The notes under the pieces were generated by a model. That model made no database searches. It was not told the origin of the DNA and was given only the letters and a program-made list of their open reading frames with translations. Positions 17,032-26,326 of a stretch of DNA of 64,000 nucleotides are shown here, in pieces. This DNA is from an uncultured Nonlabens sp. Lineage in GTDB: Bacteria > Bacteroidota > Bacteroidia > Flavobacteriales > Flavobacteriaceae. The first letter of the stretch is position 1, and every line of letters begins with the position of its first letter. The position numbers and the translations under genes were made by a program. Where the stretch lies: NCBI RefSeq assembly GCF_947495285.1, contig NZ_CANLXZ010000006.1, positions 1-64,000 of the forward strand. Reading direction: 5' to 3'.

Positions 17032-17867
17032 GCTAGTAATTTTTCTATCTTACTTTCAGATAACTGATAATGGACGCAAATTTGCTCCCACTGTACTCGA
17101 TTAAAATCTTGTCCTTTATTCACTTTTTTTAATGCTACAAACTGAGTCCCTAAAATAGGAATAGGAACTTCTGGCCTAGAGTTGTTTTGTAATGAGGTTG
17201 TCCCATTTAAAATAGCCATTGCTTTAAACCAAAGATCATCTGCCTTAGGAGCTAATTTTGTAAAAAGTTCAACATTTTGAACATCTTTATGCAAGCTACC
17301 TGCAGGATATAAAACACAAAAAGCACCTACTGGCATATTATGAGGACTCTGTGCTGGTGGATCTACTACAAAAGGCCATTTGCTATAAGAATTTACATGA
17401 CCATCTAAATAAGTCATTTTACGACACCTGTTTCCTATAACTTGGTCTGGAAATTTAAGATGTTCTTCAAAAATAACCTTAAGTGTATTTGGTTGATAAA
17501 TAACGTCATCATCACATGTGATTATAGCCTTATCTGGAAATGCCTCTATGCTATGAATCAATTTTCTATGAGAGAAACCATAAGCAGAATATCGTATCTC
17601 AAAAAGATCTCCTTCTAATTTTGCAAGCCTTTTAGGTATTTGATTTTTAAGGTCCTCTTTGAGCCATAAAATAATTTTTTCCGGCAAATATTCTTGTTGC
17701 ATCATACTACGTATAGTAATGTGCAATGTTCTTAATCTAGTAGGTATAGAGGTTAGAGACACTATTACCGGTATTCTCTTTTCTGGACTAGCAGCTAGCT
17801 TTGATTGCGATATAAACACCATCTTTAGGCTCATGCTTATGGACTTAGGAATTTCAGATAACTTCAT
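17028..17867 (-). CDS. Putative GT-A type glycosyltransferase, family not assigned
   Basis: A 279-residue protein. I see IPVIVSLTSIPTRLRTLHIT near the N terminus, a DDD metal-binding motif in IITCDDDVIYQPNT (about residue 120), and a C-terminal PKADDLWFKAMAI acid-rich stretch, consistent with a GT-A fold acting on a nucleotide sugar. It does not look like the standard GT2 start. It overlaps the upstream kinase gene by four bases (ATGA coupling) and shares its stop with the convergent WaaE-like gene. The acceptor is unknown. Confidence 0.65.
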   Translation of the reverse strand: MKLSEIPKSISMSLKMVFISQSKLAASPEKRIPVIVSLTSIPTRLRTLHITIRSMMQQEYLPEKIILWLKEDLKNQIPKRLAKLEGDLFEIRYSAYGFSHRKLIHSIEAFPDKAIITCDDDVIYQPNTLKVIFEEHLKFPDQVIGNRCRKMTYLDGHVNSYSKWPFVVDPPAQSPHNMPVGAFCVLYPAGSLHKDVQNVELFTKLAPKADDLWFKAMAILNGTTSLQNNSRPEVPIPILGTQFVALKKVNKGQDFNRVQWEQICVHYQLSESKIEKLLA

Positions 17868-18622
17868 GATTTAAAAACACCTTTAATTCTCTTTTTCATG
17901 CGTTTCTTTTTATGAAAAGCCTCTTGAAACTGTTGTGTATACTTCCACATAGTGTCTATAGTAGTCTGTGAGTCTTGCTTAGAAAGTAAGGCGTACTCTG
18001 CTCCCATGACTTTATACATTTCTTTTTTAGGAGATAAACGTTCAAAGTTTTTTAATCTATCCTCGTATGGGATATCATAAAATTTCATTCTATTTAAATC
18101 TACTAAGAAAAACGTATAATTATCTCCTTCTTTTTTTATCAAGGTATTCCCTGGAGAGTGGTCTAAAAAGTAAATACCGGCCTCATGCATGTCGTACATG
18201 AATTTTGAAAATTGCTTTAAAACATTCTCTTTATCCTGTAATTGATCATCATTTATAATCTCGCGATAGGTAAAATCATGATTTGCATAGGCACTTACAT
18301 AATAACTTTCATGCAGCCCTAGAGTTGTTAATTGCTCTAGAAAAGCAACGGGCGCTGGAGTACCTATTCCATGCTGCTCTAGATACTGTGCGTTATAATA
18401 AGATCTCGCCGCCTTTGATTTTCTAAAAAATCGATACGCTATTTTATTAATAAAATTAGGCGTTCTAAAAGACTTTACTACCAGTTCCTCCCCTTGGTAC
18501 GTGACTACTTTTATCTTATTGCGGTCATCCCCTAACTGTTGCGTAGATTGATGAAATAGATCGAGTACTTCTTGAAACCGCTTTCGCGAAAGCGTGCCAC
18601 TAACAAATTTTTCTCTACTCAT
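17864..18622 (-). CDS. Lipopolysaccharide (Kdo/InaA-type) sugar kinase
   Basis: A 252-residue protein with a minimal kinase fold: ELVVKSF (ATP-binding Lys), IYFLDHSPGNTLI (catalytic loop Asp and Asn) and FFLVDLNRMKF (metal-binding Asp). It fits the InaA/WaaP/KdkA group that phosphorylates lipopolysaccharide core sugars; the C terminus is strongly basic. A palindrome copy encodes LSRK at residues 11-14. It is translationally coupled to the downstream glycosyltransferase gene. Confidence 0.78.
   Translation of the reverse strand: MSREKFVSGTLSRKRFQEVLDLFHQSTQQLGDDRNKIKVVTYQGEELVVKSFRTPNFINKIAYRFFRKSKAARSYYNAQYLEQHGIGTPAPVAFLEQLTTLGLHESYYVSAYANHDFTYREIINDDQLQDKENVLKQFSKFMYDMHEAGIYFLDHSPGNTLIKKEGDNYTFFLVDLNRMKFYDIPYEDRLKNFERLSPKKEMYKVMGAEYALLSKQDSQTTIDTMWKYTQQFQEAFHKKKRMKKRIKGVFKS
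18580..18593. repeat. Palindrome copy 4, inside the kinase gene
   Basis: A perfect core with one extra matching pair (16 bp), read as LSRK near the N terminus. Confidence 0.9.
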
Positions 18623-18718
18623 TATATTTTCATCTATTTACAGACCACAAAGAAACGGAAAAAACTATCAAATGAATAGAATTACTTAATATTGCAGCGT
18701 ACAACTTTATTTATCTCT

Positions 18719-19510
18719 ATGTCTTTAAAATGCTCTCTTGTTACTCCTACGTATAACTGGCCACAGGCGCTAGAATTACTAATATTGAGTGTTAAAAGGC
18801 AAAGTGTGCTACCTAATGAAGTCATTATAGCAGACGACGGCTCTACCACAGCTACACGCGAGCTTATTGAAAAATATCAAAAAGATTTTCCTGTACCGCT
18901 TATCCATGTCTGGCATGAAGATAATAAAAATCAAAAGCCTGCTATCATGAATAAAGCTATTGCTAGAGCAAAATATGATTATATTATAGAGATAGATGGT
19001 GATATTATTTTACATAAGGACTTTGTAAAAGACCATCTTTCTATGGCTGAAGAAGGCGTTTACCTTTTCGGTAGTCGTGTAAATATTCAAAAAAGCCATT
19101 TAGAAAAGTTATTTAAAAACAAACAAATAGATTTCAATTACTTCTCAAAAGGTATCAAAAAACGCAATAGAACATTGCGCATACCTTTACTAGCAAACAG
19201 CGCAAAGAAAGAAACTAAAAGGTCTAAAAAATTAAGAGGTTGTAACATGTCCTTTTGGCGCAAAGACTTTATAGCTGTAAATGGTTTTAATGAAGAACTA
19301 GTAGGCTGGGGAATCGACGACAGTGAACTTATACAGCGCATGATTAACAACGGTGTGCAGGGTAAACGTATTAAACATAAAGGTATCGTATATCACGTAT
19401 ATCACAAAGAGCAAGATAAAAGCCAGGTCCATTTAAATCTAGAAATAGAAAAACAAATGGAAAAATCTGGAAATACTTATGCTCAAAAAGGTGTGGATCA
19501 ATATCTTTAA
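18719..19510 (+). CDS. Glycosyltransferase family 2
   Basis: A 263-residue enzyme. I choose the ATG at 18719 (MSLKCSLVTPTYNWPQALEL), not the TTG at 18692. Motifs: IIADDGSTTATREL, EIDGDIIL (DxD, about residue 95), and a C-terminal RGCNMSFWRKDF...GWGIDDSEL block characteristic of acceptor-side GT2/GT7C enzymes. The product is probably a core or surface oligosaccharide. Its stop shares TTAA with the convergent GT4 gene. Confidence 0.8.
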   Translation: MSLKCSLVTPTYNWPQALELLILSVKRQSVLPNEVIIADDGSTTATRELIEKYQKDFPVPLIHVWHEDNKNQKPAIMNKAIARAKYDYIIEIDGDIILHKDFVKDHLSMAEEGVYLFGSRVNIQKSHLEKLFKNKQIDFNYFSKGIKKRNRTLRIPLLANSAKKETKRSKKLRGCNMSFWRKDFIAVNGFNEELVGWGIDDSELIQRMINNGVQGKRIKHKGIVYHVYHKEQDKSQVHLNLEIEKQMEKSGNTYAQKGVDQYL

Positions 19511-20616
19511 ACCTCCAGTACCTTCTTATAAATATCTAAAGTTTTTCTAGCACTTTGCTGTGCCGTAAAGTTTTTTGAAAAATGTGCATAACCAGCCTCT
19601 CCATACTGATCTCTAAGGTTTTTATCGCGGCATAGAACTAACAATGCTTCAGCTAGTGCTTTATAATCTTTAGGAGGCACTATAAAACCAGTCTCATTAT
19701 TTACAACAGCATCTGGTACTAATCCTACCCTGGTGCTTACTACGGCTTTTTTAAACCTCATAGCCTCTAGAAGTGAAGATGGTCCACCTTCACGCTTAGA
19801 GGTCATTAAAAAAATGTCCATCTCTTCATAAGCTCGCGTAGCTTCTTCTACAAAACCATATAATTTTATATGAGAACCTAGGTTTAATTCTTTAATGAGA
19901 GTCACTATTTCAGGGCTTTGCTTATCTCTGAACATCCCTATTTGATGTACTCTAAAATCTGTATAATTAAGCTCGTTAACTAAATGATCTACAGCACGCA
20001 CTAGAGTAGGAAGATCTTTACTGTCATCATGATTTGCAACATTTCCTATTTGCACAGATTTTTCATTACTTTCTAATACAGCTGTTGAGTCTTTAAGAAT
20101 CATTGGCCTTTCTTCATCTACTCCATCTGGAACAACTAACAATTTATTATAATTTTTCTCAAACATAACTAAACTTTTCATGGCTTCTTTAACTGTTTGA
20201 GAAACACAAATAATAGCATCGATACCTTTATAATTATACTTGTACTTACTCAAAAAGCTCATACTACTGCTCATTCCTTTTTTAGAGAATACCACAGGAA
20301 TATCTAGGGATGATAAAACAGCCGTAAAATAGTATAGAGTAAGTGAATTACTTGTATGAAGATGTACAAGATCTGGTTTGAATTGAGCAATAACTCTTTT
20401 AAATTCTTTGCGATTTACTGCATTTTTAAATTTTTTATCTACAGCTGTAAAAACTCCTATACCAGGATAAGGTTTTAACCTTGTTGAAAGCTCACTATTC
20501 AGAGCGCAAAAAACAGCATTGTTAACTTTAAGCTCAGAAAGCTTACTTACTATATCAAGAATTTGCTGCTCATTACCACCATAACCACGCGCACCATTCA
20601 CATGTAATATTTTCAA
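19507..20616 (-). CDS. Glycosyltransferase family 4
   Basis: A GT-B enzyme of about 369 residues. The N-terminal KILHVNGARGYGGNEQQ strand-loop is typical of the family's first Rossmann strand, and the donor-site motif SKREGGPSSLLEAMRFKKAV with TRVGLVPDAV follows near residue 285. No ATG is available: I place the start at the TTG at 20616, which lies directly before this strand; the reading frame stays open to another TTG at 20649. A TAAATTTG box at 20658-20665 would suit either. It closes the lipopolysaccharide-type cluster. Confidence 0.8.
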   Translation of the reverse strand: MKILHVNGARGYGGNEQQILDIVSKLSELKVNNAVFCALNSELSTRLKPYPGIGVFTAVDKKFKNAVNRKEFKRVIAQFKPDLVHLHTSNSLTLYYFTAVLSSLDIPVVFSKKGMSSSMSFLSKYKYNYKGIDAIICVSQTVKEAMKSLVMFEKNYNKLLVVPDGVDEERPMILKDSTAVLESNEKSVQIGNVANHDDSKDLPTLVRAVDHLVNELNYTDFRVHQIGMFRDKQSPEIVTLIKELNLGSHIKLYGFVEEATRAYEEMDIFLMTSKREGGPSSLLEAMRFKKAVVSTRVGLVPDAVVNNETGFIVPPKDYKALAEALLVLCRDKNLRDQYGEAGYAHFSKNFTAQQSARKTLDIYKKVLEV

Positions 20617-20657
20617 AGTATCAGATTTTAAAATTATTCTTAAAAGCAAGAAGAAGT

Positions 20658-20665
20658 CAAATTTA
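20658..20665 (-). promoter_or_regulatory. -7 box TAAATTTG of the GT4 gene
   Basis: A TAnnTTTG match 41 bases before the preferred TTG start at 20616. Confidence 0.35.
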
Positions 20666-20803
20666 CAAGAAAAGAAAGGAATAAAAATTTTAATTTAACT
20701 CTATCAAAACGAGTAGATCCAAATAATTGATCATATTACGATTAATATAACAACTTTCAAATGGTTTGACATTCATAAATATCGTTATTAGGAATAGAAA
20801 ACT

Positions 20804-20811
20804 TAATTTTG
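20804..20811 (+). promoter_or_regulatory. -7 box TAATTTTG of the threonylcarbamoyl-AMP synthase gene
   Basis: A TAnnTTTG match ends six bases before the ATG at 20818. It supports that start and predicts a leaderless mRNA. Confidence 0.5.
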
Positions 20812-20817
20812 CAAACC

Positions 20818-21465
20818 ATGGGAAGAAGTGATAGAAGTAGAAATAGAAGAGACCAAGTAAGAGGTCGCAAACCTAGTAAGGATAAGCAAATAGAGGTAGA
20901 ATTACCTCGCGAGGCTATTAACCTAGCTGTAACGGCTCTTAAAAAAGGTCAGACTCTTATTTACCCAACAGACACCATTTATGGTTTGGGCTGTGACGCT
21001 AGTAATTATGACGCTGTAGAAAAAATATTTGAAATTAAAGAACGTGATAAATCTAAATCTTTATTAGTTCTTGTAGATAGCTTTCAAATGTTAGAATCTA
21101 TTATTGAAAATGTGCCCGACATGGCTTGGGAGGTTCTTAAAGTGAATAAGAAACCTCTTACCATCGTATTAGACAGGCCTAAAAATGTAGCAGAAAACGT
21201 AGTAGCCCAAGACAACACACTAGCCGTAAGAGTCACTAACGACCCATTGTGTCGTTCTATCATTAAGAAATTACGTAAACCTATCGTTTCTACCAGTGCA
21301 AACCTGAGTGGTGCACCTTCTCCAGTTAACTTTACAGATATTCATCCAGATTTAATTGCAAGAGTAGACCATGTAATGGACTTACCTCTTGTTCATAAAA
21401 ACATTAAACCATCTTCTATTATGAAGATCTCTAGTAATGGAGTTATTAAAATTATACGCGAGTAA
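20818..21465 (+). CDS. L-threonylcarbamoyladenylate synthase (Sua5/YciO/YrdC family)
   Basis: A 215-residue protein that makes threonylcarbamoyl-AMP for the t6A37 modification of tRNA. A basic N-terminal tail of about 25 residues (MGRSDRSRNRRDQVRGRKPS) precedes the YrdC domain: KKGQTLIYPTDTIYGLGCDA, KSKSLLVLV, TLAVRVTNDP and PIVSTSANLSG. The basic tail may aid tRNA binding. The YciO and TsaC subgroups cannot be separated with certainty. It lies two bases upstream of the CCA-adding enzyme gene, so tRNA maturation functions are grouped. Confidence 0.88.
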   Translation: MGRSDRSRNRRDQVRGRKPSKDKQIEVELPREAINLAVTALKKGQTLIYPTDTIYGLGCDASNYDAVEKIFEIKERDKSKSLLVLVDSFQMLESIIENVPDMAWEVLKVNKKPLTIVLDRPKNVAENVVAQDNTLAVRVTNDPLCRSIIKKLRKPIVSTSANLSGAPSPVNFTDIHPDLIARVDHVMDLPLVHKNIKPSSIMKISSNGVIKIIRE

Positions 21466-21467
21466 GA

Positions 21468-22898
21468 ATGGATCAAAAAACTCATTATCCTGATGCTATT
21501 CAAGAAAACGTTTTTAGAACTTTAAGTCAGGCAGCAGAAGAACTGGAATTACCAGCCTACGTAATAGGTGGATATGTAAGAGATTTTTTCCTTAAACGTA
21601 GTCAGAAAAAAGACATAGATGTAGTAGCCGTAGGAAGCGGTATTACACTAGCTCGCAAAGTAGAAGAACTACTACCACACAGCACCAAAGTAAGCGTTTT
21701 TAAAAACTACGGCACCGCCATGGTTAAAACAGACGATCTAGAATTAGAATTTGTAGGTGCAAGAAAAGAAAGTTACGATCGTGGCAGTCGCAATCCTGTT
21801 GTAGAAGATGGCACTCTAGAAGACGATCAAAATCGTCGCGATTTTACCATTAACGCAATGGCATTTTCTCTTAATAAAAAAAACTACGGCGCTTTATTAG
21901 ATCCTTTTAATGGAATAAATGATCTAGAAAATAAGATTATACGCACACCATTAGATCCAGATATCACCTACAGCGACGACCCATTAAGAATGCTACGCGC
22001 TATTAGATTTGCATCTCAATTAGGATTCAGAATAGAATCTAAATCTTTTGAAAGTATAAAACGCAATGCACAAAGAATTGAAATTATATCAAAAGAACGT
22101 ATCGTTACTGAGATAAATAAAATTATGTTATGTAAAGAGCCTTCATTAGGTTTTCTATTACTTGAAAAAACTGGGCTACTTAGACTAATAATGCCAGAAC
22201 TCACTGCCTTAAAAGGTATTGAAGAAGTAGAAGGACAAAAACACAAAGACAACTTCTATCACACGCTAGAGGTAGTTGATAACATATCACGCAATACAGA
22301 AGATCTCTGGTTGCGTTGGGCTGCGCTGCTTCATGACATAGGTAAAGCACCTACTAAGAGATTTAGCAAAAAAGTAGGCTGGACCTTTCATGGACACGAG
22401 TTCAAGGGAGCAAAAATGGTTTTTCATCTTTTCAAAAGATTAAAAATGCCGTTAAATGATAAGATGAAATTTGTACAACAAATGGTGCGCATGTCTTCCC
22501 GACCTATAGCCGTTATTGACGAGAGCGCCACAGACAGTGCTGTTAGAAGACTAGTACATGATGCTGGAGAACACATAGAAGATTTAATGACTCTTTGCGA
22601 GGCAGACATTACCACTAAGAACCCTAGACGTTTTAAACAATATCATAATAATTTTCAACAAGTACGCGATAAAATAGTTGAGGTAGAAGAGCGCGATCAT
22701 GTACGCAACTTTCAACCACCAGTTACTGGAGAAGAAATCATGCTAGCCTTCGATCTTAAACCCTGTAAAGAAATAGGAATGATAAAAACCGCGATTAAAG
22801 ACTCCATACTAGATGGCGTGATTCCTAATGAACATGATGCCGCTTATGCTTTTATGATTCAAAAAGGAAAAGACCTAGGCTTAAAACTTAAAAAATAA
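21468..22898 (+). CDS. CCA tRNA nucleotidyltransferase with HD domain
   Basis: A 476-residue enzyme. The N-terminal nucleotidyltransferase head has YVIGGYVRDF and the catalytic DIDVVA (about residue 45), followed by GTLEDDQNRRDFTINAMA and RMLRAIRFASQLGFRIE. A C-terminal HD domain (LLHDIGKAPTKR, then HGHEFKGA) adds a phosphohydrolase-like module. It adds or repairs the CCA end of tRNA. It is in an operon with the t6A synthase gene. Confidence 0.92.
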   Translation: MDQKTHYPDAIQENVFRTLSQAAEELELPAYVIGGYVRDFFLKRSQKKDIDVVAVGSGITLARKVEELLPHSTKVSVFKNYGTAMVKTDDLELEFVGARKESYDRGSRNPVVEDGTLEDDQNRRDFTINAMAFSLNKKNYGALLDPFNGINDLENKIIRTPLDPDITYSDDPLRMLRAIRFASQLGFRIESKSFESIKRNAQRIEIISKERIVTEINKIMLCKEPSLGFLLLEKTGLLRLIMPELTALKGIEEVEGQKHKDNFYHTLEVVDNISRNTEDLWLRWAALLHDIGKAPTKRFSKKVGWTFHGHEFKGAKMVFHLFKRLKMPLNDKMKFVQQMVRMSSRPIAVIDESATDSAVRRLVHDAGEHIEDLMTLCEADITTKNPRRFKQYHNNFQQVRDKIVEVEERDHVRNFQPPVTGEEIMLAFDLKPCKEIGMIKTAIKDSILDGVIPNEHDAAYAFMIQKGKDLGLKLKK

Positions 22899-23446
22899 AT
22901 TTGAGTATAGTTAACTCTTAGATCGCGGTATTTAATTTGATAAGACCCAGCAACCATGAAACATCAATATAGCAACATTTAAAATTGATTTAGCAATAAG
23001 TACTTTCATGTTTAAACAACACAAATTATCATAAAAAATACCAGAAAAAAAACGTGTGACCTTTGCGGTTAACCAGAATAGACACTGGTTTTAAGAATTA
23101 TTGTAAACTGAATTTCTTAAAACACTGCAACTCTTAAGAAACTAGCAAAATTACAAGACCGATAAAATACAATGATAGCGACCCAGGAAATCTATCTTAC
23201 ATACCGCAAGAGCGACTTATAAAAATAAAAATGGTTTGCGATGGGCCTATCTTTAATTTAGAGTAGCCATTAAAAAAACAGAAACAGCCCCAACTAATAA
23301 GAGCATGATTTTTAAAGACATCCATCAATCATATAACTTTAATAATTCTCAGCATATTGCGGTCTATTTCCATACAACAATGAAGTTTATAGAAATGTAA
23401 TTCATTTTTTTTGCTTAATCCTTTTTCATTTTCTATCTTTAAATCT
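22899..23446. other. Gene-poor region with no recognised gene
   Basis: This stretch of about 550 bases has stops in all frames. It has an imperfect hairpin at 23088-23123 (10-bp stem GTTTTAAGAA). On the - strand at 23253-23321 there is a 22-codon open frame whose peptide is almost entirely hydrophobic (MSLKIMLLLVGAVSVFLMAT), which could be a small membrane peptide or the remnant of a decayed gene. I see no tRNA, terminator with a T tract, or mobile element. Confidence 0.4.
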
Positions 23447-23890
23447 ATGATTAGATGGTTTTATATTATCATTATTTCTTGCACATGCTCCATCAATTAT
23501 GGACAGGAGTTAAAGAATGATGACCTGCAAGGTTTTAATCTTTTTTTAATGCCAGAGCATCAAATTGATATTTCTTTGAGCTTAGACAGTAACAATATAG
23601 TAAATCCTAACACAGGATTTTCCATAACACCAGGTGTAAAAACCATCGATATGGTTTCTATTTATAATAACTCACAGACGTTACAGTCTAAACCTTATAC
23701 ACCTAATGCAAACACAGATTTTGGCAGATTAAGTTTTAAAAAAGCCCGCAAGACTGTAAATGTGTATTTAGAAAACGATCGATTTGCACGAGAATTTAAA
23801 TCTAGCAACCCTGCGTTTTTTGAAGCTAATAGAAATACGGCACTACACCGATCATATAATCCGCTGTCTTGTTATAGGAATGCTTGGTAA
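23447..23890 (+). CDS. Secreted protein of unknown function
   Basis: A 147-residue protein. The ATG at 23447 gives a signal peptide (MIRWFYIIIISCTCSINYGQ) and is preferred over the codon at 23411. The mature part is short, with no known domain; it contains a repeated-looking N-x-x-N-P/TG pattern and ends SCYRNAW. It stands between decayed DNA and peptidase T, which suggests a poorly conserved accessory gene. Confidence 0.55.
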   Translation: MIRWFYIIIISCTCSINYGQELKNDDLQGFNLFLMPEHQIDISLSLDSNNIVNPNTGFSITPGVKTIDMVSIYNNSQTLQSKPYTPNANTDFGRLSFKKARKTVNVYLENDRFAREFKSSNPAFFEANRNTALHRSYNPLSCYRNAW

Positions 23891-23963
23891 TAATTTTAAA
23901 AACCTATAATCTATCCCATTCTTAAATCAATAAATTAATATTTCTATCGAGAGATTTTGAAAA

Positions 23964-23987
23964 ATTCCGCTTTCGCGAAAGCGGAAT
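23964..23987. repeat. Palindrome copy 5, extended to 24 bp, upstream of pepT
   Basis: A perfect 24-bp inverted repeat around the GCTTTCGCGAAAGC core (23969-23982) with ATTCC and GGAAT arms. It lies 30 bases upstream of the peptidase T start, in its probable leader. Confidence 0.95.
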
Positions 23988-24016
23988 CAAAACTATCTTT
24001 AATCAACAAAAAAGCC

Positions 24017-25249
24017 ATGAAGAAACAAGAAATCATAGAACGTTTCATAAGTTATATCACTATAGATACAGAATCTGACCCTAATAGCGACACAACCCCT
24101 AGTAGTGCAAAACAGTGGGATCTCGCACGCAAATTACATCAAGAACTTATAGAGATGGGAATGAGCGATGTGACTATAGATGAGAATGCCTACATAATGG
24201 CTACTCTACCATCAAATGTAGACCATGAAACACCTACCATAGGTTTTATCTCGCACTTTGATAGCACTCCAGATTTTACCGGCAAGGATGTTAAACCTCA
24301 AATTATCGAAAACTATGATGGTGGTGACATTCCTTTAAAAGGATCTGATCTCGTATTATCGCCAGAATATTTTGCCGATTTAAAACAATACAAAGGGCAA
24401 ACCATTATTACTACAGACGGCACTACCCTACTAGCCGCAGACGACAAAGCTGGAATTACCGAAATAATGACAGCGATGAAACACATGCTCGATAATCCAG
24501 CAATTAAACACGGTACGATTAAGGTAGGTTTTACACCAGATGAAGAGATAGGTCGTGGCGCACATAAATTTGATGTAGAGAAATTTGGTGCAGACTGGGC
24601 TTACACAATGGATGGTAGTCAGATAGGAGAGCTAGAATACGAAAATTTTAATGCTGCCGGCGCAGTGGTTACTTTTTATGGTAAAATAGTTCACCCAGGA
24701 TATGCCAAAGGCAAAATGATCAACTCCATGTATGTAGCTCAGGAATTTATTGATTCTTTACCTAGAATGGAAACTCCAGAACATACAGAGGATTACCAAG
24801 GATTTTTTCACCTACATAATATGAAAGGAGCTGTAGAAAAATCAGAATTACAGTACATCATTAGAGATCACGATAAAGAACATTTTGAAGCTCGTAAAGA
24901 AGTGATGCAAAACCTGGTAAACACTCTTAATGAGCAATATGATCGCGAGGCAGTACGTATAGAAATCAAAGATCAATACTTCAACATGCGTGAAAAAGTA
25001 GAACCAGTAATGCATATAGTAGATGTTGCAGAGCAGGCTATGAAAGATCTAGGTATTACACCGCTTATTAAACCTATACGTGGTGGTACAGATGGATCTC
25101 AATTAAGCTACATGGGATTACCGTGCCCTAACATATTTGCAGGTGGTCATAATTTCCATGGACCATATGAGTATGTACCAGTAGAAAGTATGATAAAAGC
25201 TACAGAGGTAATAGTAAGAATAGCAGAATTAGTTGCTAAAGAAGAGTAA
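24017..25249 (+). CDS. pepT: Peptidase T (tripeptide aminopeptidase)
   Basis: A 410-residue M20-family zinc aminopeptidase that releases the N-terminal residue of tripeptides. Motifs: GFISHFDSTPDF (first metal ligand region), LLAADDKAGITEI (bridging Asp), FTPDEEIGRGAHKFD (catalytic and metal Glu), and the C-terminal GGTDGSQLSYMGLPCPNIF. The start is the ATG at 24017 (MKKQEIIERFISYI), the family N terminus; the open frame back to 23957 is the palindrome read as AFAKA and probably not translated. Confidence 0.93.
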   Translation: MKKQEIIERFISYITIDTESDPNSDTTPSSAKQWDLARKLHQELIEMGMSDVTIDENAYIMATLPSNVDHETPTIGFISHFDSTPDFTGKDVKPQIIENYDGGDIPLKGSDLVLSPEYFADLKQYKGQTIITTDGTTLLAADDKAGITEIMTAMKHMLDNPAIKHGTIKVGFTPDEEIGRGAHKFDVEKFGADWAYTMDGSQIGELEYENFNAAGAVVTFYGKIVHPGYAKGKMINSMYVAQEFIDSLPRMETPEHTEDYQGFFHLHNMKGAVEKSELQYIIRDHDKEHFEARKEVMQNLVNTLNEQYDREAVRIEIKDQYFNMREKVEPVMHIVDVAEQAMKDLGITPLIKPIRGGTDGSQLSYMGLPCPNIFAGGHNFHGPYEYVPVESMIKATEVIVRIAELVAKEE

Positions 25250-25310
25250 ACCTATTTAAACGGCCATCGACTATTGTTCTAACCATTGGGTCTATTTGCG
25301 ATAAATAACT

Positions 25311-26230
25311 ATTGCTCGAGAAAAGAGCTGGCTCTATAACGATAGAAAAGTGGTAACCGATTCTACAGAAGCAGTCTTTTATCAAATTAAAGAAGCAAAC
25401 GCATCCATAGGTTTAATAAAATAGAAAACTTATTACAAGCAAAATAATCGGTTATTTTCAAAAGGCTATTTGGAAATAAGAACAGATGATAGAACTGGTA
25501 CCTGGCACTGGTTTTACAATAATGGTAATAAGACGAGGCAACTCACCTATTCTAGTGGTCGTATAGCAGGTGTTATCAATCTGTTTATGATTTCACTAGA
25601 ACCTTGCTAGAAAACTATGCTTTGAGTAAAACCAGTGAAGAAGGTGTACCCTATTATTATAAATAAAAAAAAGAGCTTGATGGTAGCGTCTCCATTAAAG
25701 ACGGGAATGGAGTTTTTAATGACCCATATAAAGGCAACAGTAAGACAGTATAAGGCCTGAGAGGTGACTACAAAAACCAAAAAGCTAGTGGTTTATGGAA
25801 AGCGTACAAAGACAATGACTTAGTATATGAAGAATTATACGAAGATGGGATTACACAATCTGGAAAAAGCTATCAAAATGGAAAAAGCTATACTTATGAC
25901 TCCTATTCTCAAAGCGGGCAACCTTTGATGAATTCTAAAAAATTCATGCGTAAGTTACAGATTCACATAAGACATTATTATAATTTAATAGAACTCCATA
26001 AAACCGATTACAGCACTAAATATGAGCATACTTTTTATGATGGATAAAAAGGTTATGTAAGTGATATTAAAATAAAGAATGGAATAGATCGAGGACCTGA
26101 TGAAATGGCAATTAGAGGTCTATGCAGTATGAATGTAAAATGGAAAGTAGCTCCAGTAAGAGGTCTACCAGTAAAACCGTATGTCAGAATACCTTTTCCT
26201 ATGGAGAGTAGAGAATGTAGTGATTGTTAG
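25311..26230 (+). pseudogene. Decayed MORN-repeat (YwqK-like) protein with TonB C-terminal-like domain
   Basis: Conceptual translation recovers W-L-Y-N-D-R-K-V-V-T-D, then a MORN-like block (GTWHWFYNNGNKTRQLTYSS), then after a frameshift another (DYKNQKASGLWKAYKDNDLV), and at the end a TonB-C-like segment (GYVSDIKIKNGIDRGPDEMA, followed by MNVKWKVAPVRGLPVKPYVR). In-frame stops occur at 25422-25424, 25608-25610, 25751-25753 and 26045-26047, and the frame changes between 25610 and 25751. The intact ancestor was probably a secreted or periplasmic protein of this combined architecture. The true start is not identifiable. Confidence 0.75.
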
Positions 26231-26326
26231 ACACAATAATAGTCACTTTAAGCTATATTTGAAATAGTTAAAAGAATTAAGCTCATGATCAATATTTGTG
26301 TAGATAACTAAAACCAATATTACAAT

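Noticed and set aside
22899..23446. tRNA or structured RNA in the gene-free gap
   Set aside because: One hairpin is present but no cloverleaf, T-loop motif or poly-T tail was found.
23957..24016. N-terminal extension of peptidase T carrying AFAKA
   Set aside because: The start would be TTG, and the family N terminus begins at the ATG at 24017. The palindrome here probably lies in untranslated DNA.
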